In this document: positions 13,637 through 19,324 of the stretch, piece after piece | Layout of the letters: the number at the start of each line of letters is the position of its first letter | Numbering within the stretch: position 1 is the first letter of the stretch | Assembly: GCA_035325905.1 (NCBI GenBank) | Contig: DAOKYY010000074.1 | Span: 1-19,324 of the forward strand | DNA length: 19,324 bases | Reading direction: 5' to 3' | From: DYGX01 sp035325905 | GTDB lineage: Bacteria; Chloroflexota; Anaerolineae; Aggregatilineales; Aggregatilineaceae | Made by a program: the position numbers and the translations under genes | The notes under the pieces: generated by a model | The model's input: only the letters and a program-made list of their open reading frames with translations | Told to the model about the DNA's origin: nothing | Databases searched by the model: none

Positions 13637-16600
13637 TCAGGCGCGGGCGCGCTGCGGCTCGGTCGCCAGCGGCAGCGTGAAGTGAAAGGTCGTGCCTTCG
13701 TCCAGCGCGCTCTCGACCCACACGCGCCCGCCATGCTGCTCGACCAGCCCGCGCGTGATCGCCAGCCCCAGGCCGGTCCCCGGCTGGTCGCGGGTACGGG
13801 GGTCTTCGCTGCGGAAGTAGGGCACGAACAGCTGCGCCAGGTCGTCTTCGCTCATGCCGATGCCCGTGTCGCTAATCGCGCAGTGGACCACCTGCGGCGC
13901 GCCCTGCGGGTCCCAGACATTGCGTGCGACCTGCGCCGAGATCGTGATCGTCCCGCCCTCGCCGGTGTACTTGTTCGCGTTCGAGACGAAGTTGGTCATG
14001 ATCTGGATCAGGCGGTTGAAATCGCCCGCGACCGGCGGCAGATCGTCCGGCACGTCGAGCGTCAAAGTCTGCTCCTTGTCTTCGATCAGGCGCTGCTGCG
14101 CGCGCAGCGTCTCGGCCAGCGCCTCGCGCAGGTCCACCGGCGCGATCTCCAGCCGCAGGTTGTTGGTTTGCTGCTTGGTCAGGTCGTTCAGGTCGCTGAC
14201 CAGCGTCTCCATGCGCATGACGTTGTTGAAAATCGTGTTCAGGAAGCCCGCCTGCTGCTCGTTGACCGGCCCGACCACGCCCTTGAGCAGCAGATCGGTG
14301 TAGCCGCGCATGCTGGTCATCGGGTTCTTGAGTTCGTGCGCGACGATGCTGACGAACTCGCTGCGCGCCTCGTTGGCGCGGGTCAGCTCCTGGAACAGCC
14401 GCGCGTTGACGATCGCCGGGCTGGCGTGCTCCGCCAGGCGCGCCACGAAGTCCAGGTCGAGCAGGTCGAGCGCGCCCTCGTCGGCGCTTTCGAGCAGGAT
14501 CACGCCGATGACCTGGTTGGCGCTGAACAGCGGGACGGTCAGCTGCGCGACGCAGCCGGGCAGCGTCTCCTCGTAGGCCGGGTCAATCGAGACATCCGTG
14601 ACCAGCGACGGCTGGCCGGAGCGGATGCCGCGCCCGATCACGCCCCGGTCGGCGGGGTACGTCGCGCCGGTCGGCTGGCCGAGCGGGCTGTCCGGCTCGT
14701 AGCCGTAAGACGCGACCAGTTGCAGCTCGTTGCGCTCGCGGTCGAGGATCAGCAGCGCGCCCGCCGACGCGCCGCTCTTGCGCAGCGCCCAGTCCATCGT
14801 GATATCGACCACATTGTTGAGGTTGAGCGTGCGGTTCAGCTCCTGGTCGATGCGCTGCATGGTGTCCAGCTCCTGCACGCGCAGCGCAAGCTGCTGGTCG
14901 GTCATATCGAACAGGCGCGCGTTCTCAATCGCGATCGCGGCCTGCCCGGCGAAGGTCGCCAGCAGGTCGGCGTCTTCCGGCACGAAGATGCTGCCGTCGA
15001 GCTTGTTGATCGTCTGCAAGACGCCGATCGCGCGGCCCTGCGCCAGCAGCGGCACCGAGAGGATCGCGTTCGACTCAAAGCCGTTGTCGCCCGCGCCCGG
15101 TTCGCCCGCGTATACGTCGCCGTACCAGCGCGAGTCCCGGCTGGGGTCGTTGACGATAATCGGCGCGCCGCGCTGGACGGTCGCCCCAGCCAGGCCGCTG
15201 CCCGCCGGAATGCGCCGCCCGATCAGGCTCGCGCCGCCGCCCGCCACCACGCGGAACTCCAGATCGCCCGTTTCCTCGTCCACCAGCAGCAGGCTGCCCG
15301 CCTGCGCGCCGAGGATCTGCACCGCGTTCTCGGTGATCAGTTGCAGCAGGCGGTCCACGTTGCCCAGCTCGGACGCCAGCCGCGTCGCGATCTCGTTGAT
15401 CGCGCTGAGCTGGCGGGCGCGCTGCTGCGTCTTGTTGAGCAGTTGCAGCTTGTCGATCGCGCTCGCCGCCAGGTTGGCGATGTCCCAGAACAGCCCCTGC
15501 TGCTCGTCGGTGAAGGTCACGCCCGGCTCGGTCGTGGCGGCGACCATCACGCCCAGCACGCCGCCGCCGGTGTCGGCCAGCAGCGGGACGCCCATCCACG
15601 CCTTGAGGTTCGGATTCTCGACCGGGCCACGCGGGTCCCGCAGCAACGACTCGCGCACATAGTCGTCGGTGCGCAGCGTTTGCTGCGTGCGCGCGATCTC
15701 GCTGACGAGGTCCAGCCCCATGCGCCAGCGCGCGCCTTCGCGCGCGGTGTTGCGCTCGTCGCCGTCGTTGTAGAAGACGTAGGTCAGCTCGTCGGTGTGC
15801 GCGTCGCGCAGCGCGATCGTGAAATAGGGCGCGGGGATGACGCGCCGCGTCTGCGCGTAGAGCAGCTCCAGCAGCGTGTCGAAGTCGATCGCGAAGTTCA
15901 GCGCGCGGCTGACCTGGCTGAGCACGTCCTGCACGCGGACGCGGCGCTCCAGGTCGCCGACCGCCTGGGCGCGCTCGACTGCCAGCGCCAGCGGGTCGCT
16001 CAGGCTCTCGAAGAAGCGCAGGTCTTCGTGCAGGTAGGCCGCTCCGCTCTGGCGCGGGCCGATCGCCAGAAAGCCGTCGAGCTTGCGCTGGCCGCGCAGC
16101 CCGACCAGCACCGGCGCGCCCAGCACCGCGAGCCGCGCCCGGTCGCTGACGACTTCGAGTGGCAGGGGGCGCGGGTCTTCGAGCGTCAGCACGCTCGCCT
16201 GCTCGGCCAGATAGCGCACCAGCCCGCTCTGCGGTGTGAAGGTCAGATCAGTCGGGCGGACCCCGGTTGCGGGATCGGGCAGGGCGCGATACTGCTGCGA
16301 GTCGGCGTCCAGCGTAAAGAGGATCGCGTGCGCCGGGGCGACGGTCTCGGCCAGCGTGCGCTGCACCAGCGCCAGCACGTCGCCCGGCGTAGCGGCCTGC
16401 GGCACCTCGCGCGAGAAGCGTTCCAGCGAGGTCTGGTAGCCGCGCCGCGTGCGGAAGTAAGCCGCGTCGATCGCGCGCTGGAGCAGCCCGCGCAGCGGCA
16501 GAAACGCGACCGCGACCACGAAGATCGCCGTCACGACCGCGACCGGGCTGAGCGCCGTTTCACGCGCCGAGCGCCCGATCCACAGCGCCACCCCCGCCAC

Positions 16601-17779
16601 CACCAGCCAGTACGCCACCGTCAGCATGGCGACCATCAGCCCGTACAGGATCGACTGCGTAATCACGCGGTCGGTGTCCACCAGCCGGAATTGAAGCGCC
16701 GCGTAGGCCGCCGACAGCGGGAACAAAATGACCAGCGCCGACAGAAACGGCACCAGCTCGCTCGCCAGGTGGCCGGTGACGATCCACCACCCGGCCAGCG
16801 CCAGGCCGGGCGCCAGCCCCGGCGCGGCGCCGAGCAGCAGCATGGTCGCCTGGTTGCGCGCCGAGGGCGAAACCGCGCGCGCCCGCCGCCAGAACATCAG
16901 CCCGGCCAGCGCCAGCGCGCCAGCCAGCAGGATCGCGCTCGCCAGCGGCATCGCCAGATCGCGCGTGGCCGCGTCCGCCGCGCCGTCGAGCACGATCGCC
17001 GCGCCGCCCAGCGCCGCCGCGCCGATCAGGGGCGACCAGCCGAGCGCGGGCAGCCTCGCCAGCGCGGGCAGCGCGTATGGGAACGCCAGCCCCAGCATGA
17101 CCGCCAGCCCGCCCGCCAGCGCCTGCGCCGCCAGCCACGCCGGGATATACAACTGCGTGGTGAGCGAGTCGAAGCGCCCGGCGACGACCACCGCCAGCAG
17201 CGCCGTCAGCGCCGCCAGGATGCGCAGCGTATGCCGGTCCGGCCAGCGCGTGACCAGCGCCAGCGCGATCAGCCACAGCGCGGCCCCCGCCAGCCAGTTG
17301 ACGCCAAAGAACCCGGCGAAGTCCCCCAGGGACATGCGGGCCAGCGTGATCGTGACCGAGCAGCGAGCGTTCTCGCCCGCATTCTGGCAGGCTGCCCCGG
17401 CGGGGCCGGTCTCCTGCTGCGGGGCGAAGCGCAGGATCACGCGCTGGCCCGGCTCGCGGGCGGCCATCTCGCGGTTGAACGCGTCGACGCGCTCAGGCGC
17501 CGGCAGCCCGTCCAGCGCCACGCCGCCGACGCCCAGAATACGGTCGCCGGGGGCCAGCCCAGCGGCCAGCGCGGGCCACACGCCGCCAAACGGCTCGGCG
17601 TCGCTGACGGTCAGGTCGCGCGTGGGCAGGAACCCGGCGAAGGCATTCCCGCGCCAGTCCCAGGCGGCAAAGGCGTAGGCGGCCAGCACCGCGCCCGCCG
17701 CGATCATGACAAGCGCCGTGAGCGCCAGCCCGATCCGGGCGCCCGGACTCCACCGCGAGGAGAAGGACGAAGGCTGCAT
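13637..17779 (-). CDS. membrane histidine kinase: TM-PDZ-multiTM-4xGAF-HisKA-HATPase
   Basis: This is a 1380-residue sensor kinase. An N-terminal helix (about 10-35) precedes a PDZ-like domain (about 55-125, with GLAPGDRILGVGG), then about eight or nine membrane helices (150-430). Four GAF-like domains follow at roughly 440-600, 610-790, 795-960 (with NKLDG near 924) and 975-1130. HisKA carries the phospho-acceptor His1148 in VAHELKNPMTSMRGY. The ATPase domain shows the N box NFVSNANKYT (about 1262), G1 DTGIGM (about 1304), the F box FVPYFR and G2 GTGLGLAI (about 1333), so it should be active. It lacks a receiver domain and no response regulator lies nearby: an orphan kinase. The ATG at 17779 has GGGAG 8 bases upstream; a GTG at 17797 does not. 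Ligands are unknown. Confidence 0.9.
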   Translation of the reverse strand: MQPSSFSSRWSPGARIGLALTALVMIAAGAVLAAYAFAAWDWRGNAFAGFLPTRDLTVSDAEPFGGVWPALAAGLAPGDRILGVGGVALDGLPAPERVDAFNREMAAREPGQRVILRFAPQQETGPAGAACQNAGENARCSVTITLARMSLGDFAGFFGVNWLAGAALWLIALALVTRWPDRHTLRILAALTALLAVVVAGRFDSLTTQLYIPAWLAAQALAGGLAVMLGLAFPYALPALARLPALGWSPLIGAAALGGAAIVLDGAADAATRDLAMPLASAILLAGALALAGLMFWRRARAVSPSARNQATMLLLGAAPGLAPGLALAGWWIVTGHLASELVPFLSALVILFPLSAAYAALQFRLVDTDRVITQSILYGLMVAMLTVAYWLVVAGVALWIGRSARETALSPVAVVTAIFVVAVAFLPLRGLLQRAIDAAYFRTRRGYQTSLERFSREVPQAATPGDVLALVQRTLAETVAPAHAILFTLDADSQQYRALPDPATGVRPTDLTFTPQSGLVRYLAEQASVLTLEDPRPLPLEVVSDRARLAVLGAPVLVGLRGQRKLDGFLAIGPRQSGAAYLHEDLRFFESLSDPLALAVERAQAVGDLERRVRVQDVLSQVSRALNFAIDFDTLLELLYAQTRRVIPAPYFTIALRDAHTDELTYVFYNDGDERNTAREGARWRMGLDLVSEIARTQQTLRTDDYVRESLLRDPRGPVENPNLKAWMGVPLLADTGGGVLGVMVAATTEPGVTFTDEQQGLFWDIANLAASAIDKLQLLNKTQQRARQLSAINEIATRLASELGNVDRLLQLITENAVQILGAQAGSLLLVDEETGDLEFRVVAGGGASLIGRRIPAGSGLAGATVQRGAPIIVNDPSRDSRWYGDVYAGEPGAGDNGFESNAILSVPLLAQGRAIGVLQTINKLDGSIFVPEDADLLATFAGQAAIAIENARLFDMTDQQLALRVQELDTMQRIDQELNRTLNLNNVVDITMDWALRKSGASAGALLILDRERNELQLVASYGYEPDSPLGQPTGATYPADRGVIGRGIRSGQPSLVTDVSIDPAYEETLPGCVAQLTVPLFSANQVIGVILLESADEGALDLLDLDFVARLAEHASPAIVNARLFQELTRANEARSEFVSIVAHELKNPMTSMRGYTDLLLKGVVGPVNEQQAGFLNTIFNNVMRMETLVSDLNDLTKQQTNNLRLEIAPVDLREALAETLRAQQRLIEDKEQTLTLDVPDDLPPVAGDFNRLIQIMTNFVSNANKYTGEGGTITISAQVARNVWDPQGAPQVVHCAISDTGIGMSEDDLAQLFVPYFRSEDPRTRDQPGTGLGLAITRGLVEQHGGRVWVESALDEGTTFHFTLPLATEPQRARA

Positions 17780-17831
17780 AAGACGCGCTCCCGCCACAAC
17801 GCTATTTTACGGTTTCGGTGACAGTGCCTGC

Positions 17832-17840
17832 ATTGTATCA
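17832..17840 (-). promoter_or_regulatory. extended -10 promoter of the histidine kinase
   Basis: On the minus strand TGA (17840-17838) precedes TACAAT (17837-17832), about 53 bases before the ATG at 17779. No clear -35 is seen. Confidence 0.45.
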
Positions 17841-17865
17841 CACAACGCGCGGGCGCACTTTTGAG

Positions 17866-17940
17866 CAAAGCAGCGAAGGTCAGCAACCAGCCGCAGGGTT
17901 TTTCCGCCGGTTTTAGCTGGTTTTAGCTGCCTTCCGCCAG
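17866..17940. repeat. decamer repeat, locus 3 (degenerate)
   Basis: Units GCAGCGAAGG and TCAGCAACCA (from 17870) are followed, after a short spacer, by units on the opposite strand: GGTTTTAGCT twice, then GCCTTCCGCC. This repeats the purine-then-pyrimidine layout of the 7451-7610 array in shorter, more degenerate form, in the divergent region between the kinase and hydrolase genes. Confidence 0.5.
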
Positions 17941-17961
17941 AACGCTAGTTCTAAAGTCCTG

Positions 17962-17990
17962 TTGGAACGGGCGGCGTCGGACGATAAAAT
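17962..17990 (+). promoter_or_regulatory. sigma70-type promoter of the GH99-like gene
   Basis: TTGGAA (17962-17967) and TAAAAT (17985-17990) are separated by 17 bp. Transcription would begin near 17997, leaving a leader of about 75 bases before the ATG at 18071. Confidence 0.65.
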
Positions 17991-18070
17991 ACCTCCCCTT
18001 GCGTAGTGTGATCGGCGCCCTGCACGCGGGGCGTCGAGGCGTGTATCGGAACGAATGGGAGAAGGTTCAT

Positions 18071-19282
18071 ATGCGTAAGGGGTTCCTGTTGTTGGGTGTG
18101 ATCGCGCTCGCGATCACCCTGTTGCCCGCCGCGCCGCGTGTCGAGGCGCAGCGCCAGCCGACCGTCCTCGCCTACTTCTACGGCTGGTTCAACACCGATC
18201 AGTGGAACGATCCGAACCTGGTCGACCGCCCTGCCGAGCCGTATAACTCCGCCGATGGCGGCGTGATGGCGCGCCAGATCAGCCAGGCGCAGTCCGCCGG
18301 AATCGACGGCTTCGTGATGAGCTGGTTTGGCCCGGACGAGCCGTACACGACCGGCGTCTTCCACGGCCTGCTCGACCAGGCGGCAGCGCATGGCTTCCGC
18401 GCGGCGGTGGATGTGGATATGGGCCAGGGCTTCATCAGCACGCCGGAGTCGGCGCTGAACACGGTCAGCTACGCCGTGCACACGCTCGGCAATCACCCGG
18501 CCTACCTGCGCTATGACGGCAAGCCGGTGATCTTCTTCTGGAAGCAGCAACGCTTCACCCCGGCCCAGTGGCGAGACATCCGCGCCCAGGTCGATCCCGA
18601 CCACAACACGATCTGGATCGCGGAAGGCGACGCGCTGGCGTACCTGGGCGTGTTCGATGGGCTGAACCTGTACAACATCGCGTGGAGCGGCAACCCGGCC
18701 GGCACCAACGCGACCTGGGCCGCCCGCACCATGAACCGGGGCGGGTACTTCGTCGCGACCGCCATGCCCGGCTTTGACGAGTCACGGCTGGGGCGCGGCA
18801 ACGCGGTCGTGCGGGCGCGCGGCAATGGCGACTACTTCCGGCGCAGCTTCTCCGGCGCGGCAGCCGCCAACCCGCACATGATCATCATCACCAGTTGGAA
18901 CGAGTTTCCTGAGCAGAGCCACATCGAGCCGAGCCAGCAGTACGGGACGTTCTACCTTGACCTGGCGCGGGAGCTGATCGCCGCCTACAAGAGCGGCGCG
19001 GCGGTCCCGGCGGGTCCGGCGGGCGGCGCGAGCGGCCCGGCCCCGGCCGAGTCTCCGACCGGCGTCTTCGCCGCGCCAACGGCCAGCGCGCTGAACGTGC
19101 GCCAGGGGCCGTCGACCGAGACCGAGGTCGTGGCGCAGGTCGGCTATCCGAACCGCTACCCGCTGCTGGCGAAGAACGGCGACGCAAGCTGGTACCTGAT
19201 CGACTTCGGCGGCGGCCAGGGCTGGGTCTCGGCCACCTACGCCCGCTACGAGGGCGACCTCAACGCCGTGCCGGTGCAGTAG
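18071..19282 (+). CDS. secreted GH99-like glycoside hydrolase with C-terminal SH3b
   Basis: This is a 403-residue exported protein. A signal peptide covers about 1-26 (LLLGVIALAITLLPAA, cleavage near VEA). Residues 30-310 form a TIM-barrel-like domain: LAYFYGWFNTDQW, an AGIDGFVMSWFGPD strand, DGKPVIFFWK, and IITSWNEFPEQSHIEPS. The last block matches the GH99/GH71-type E-x-x-E signature; Glu278 and Glu281 have the i,i+3 spacing of the catalytic pair of GH99 endo-alpha-mannosidases/mannanases. A Pro/Ala/Gly linker leads to an SH3b domain at about 330-400 (SALNVRQGPSTETEVVAQV, GGGQGWVSATYARY) that probably anchors the enzyme to the envelope. The substrate is inferred to be an alpha-linked mannan or similar glycan, not shown. 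AGAAGG precedes the ATG. It is divergent from the histidine kinase gene. Confidence 0.8.
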   Translation: MRKGFLLLGVIALAITLLPAAPRVEAQRQPTVLAYFYGWFNTDQWNDPNLVDRPAEPYNSADGGVMARQISQAQSAGIDGFVMSWFGPDEPYTTGVFHGLLDQAAAHGFRAAVDVDMGQGFISTPESALNTVSYAVHTLGNHPAYLRYDGKPVIFFWKQQRFTPAQWRDIRAQVDPDHNTIWIAEGDALAYLGVFDGLNLYNIAWSGNPAGTNATWAARTMNRGGYFVATAMPGFDESRLGRGNAVVRARGNGDYFRRSFSGAAAANPHMIIITSWNEFPEQSHIEPSQQYGTFYLDLARELIAAYKSGAAVPAGPAGGASGPAPAESPTGVFAAPTASALNVRQGPSTETEVVAQVGYPNRYPLLAKNGDASWYLIDFGGGQGWVSATYARYEGDLNAVPVQ

Positions 19283-19292
19283 GGAGCGGTTA

Positions 19293-19324
19293 AGTGCTCT
19301 GTCGAAATGATCTGGCGAATGCGG
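19293..19324 (+). mobile_element. MITE-A copy 3, left end only
   Basis: The last 34 bases of the window (19291-19324) are identical to 18-51, covering the flanking TA and the left arm of MITE-A in the same orientation. The element runs off the end of the window. It begins 10 bases after the hydrolase stop codon. Confidence 0.7.

Noticed and set aside
13473..13734. Small frames spanning the N run
   Set aside because: They depend on unknown bases and lie in a repeat or opposite a real gene.
13631..17821. Very long plus-strand open frame opposite the histidine kinase
   Set aside because: It is the complement of a gene with complete HisKA and HATPase motifs. Its translation is Arg/Gln/Ala-rich low-complexity, as expected from antisense frames in GC-rich DNA.
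17999..18070. Upstream ATG start for the GH99-like protein
   Set aside because: It lies almost at the predicted transcription start and would bury the signal peptide. The ATG at 18071 has a ribosome site and a clean signal sequence.
1..19324. Circular replicon suggested by matching ends
   Set aside because: The match starts at position 18, not 1, and is explained by a repeated MITE-A arm. No replication or plasmid gene is present.

Overview
The window is about 19.3 kb of very GC-rich bacterial DNA. Secreted SH3b proteins, GT-C mannosyltransferase-like proteins, a large multi-GAF histidine kinase and many palindromic intergenic repeats suggest a Chloroflexota (Anaerolineae-like) genome. That assignment is inference from gene content and repeat style, not from a marker gene. 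One run of 100 N (13498-13597) marks a scaffold gap.

Layout. 1-412 holds two adjacent small non-coding mobile elements, here called MITE-A and MITE-B. 413-6121 is a cell-surface block: a short lipoprotein (minus strand), a secreted SH3b plus beta-propeller protein, and two paralogous GT39/ArnT-like membrane glycosyltransferases, with an inverted second copy of MITE-B between the paralogues. 6231-7448 is a TPR, Pro-rich, Cys-cluster membrane protein, followed by a striking array of 16 decamers in perfect 10-bp register. 7710-10097 carries two phosphofructokinases side by side. The first has ATP-type active-site residues, the second has pyrophosphate-type residues and a long, possibly attenuated leader. 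10257-12136 holds an AIM24-family protein and a UbiA/MenA-like prenyltransferase. 12137-12454 is a second MITE-A and a hairpin between convergent genes. 12455-13273 (minus) has a YbaK-type deacylase and a 77-residue repeat protein. 13274-13636 is non-coding and contains the gap inside a palindromic element. 13637-17779 (minus) is a 1380-residue PDZ/multi-TM/4xGAF histidine kinase. 18071-19282 is a secreted GH99-like hydrolase with a C-terminal SH3b domain. The window ends inside a third MITE-A.

How it fits together. The envelope genes (lipoprotein, SH3b-propeller, two GT-C enzymes, GH99-like enzyme) look like surface glycan and protein modification. The PFK pair sits at the fructose-6-phosphate/fructose-1,6-bisphosphate step and predicts one ATP-driven and one reversible PPi-driven enzyme. 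The most unusual material is intergenic: a MITE-like element whose core is inverted relative to its own arms, element insertions sitting exactly on stop codons, and a dispersed decamer repeat. No rRNA, tRNA or CRISPR array was seen.
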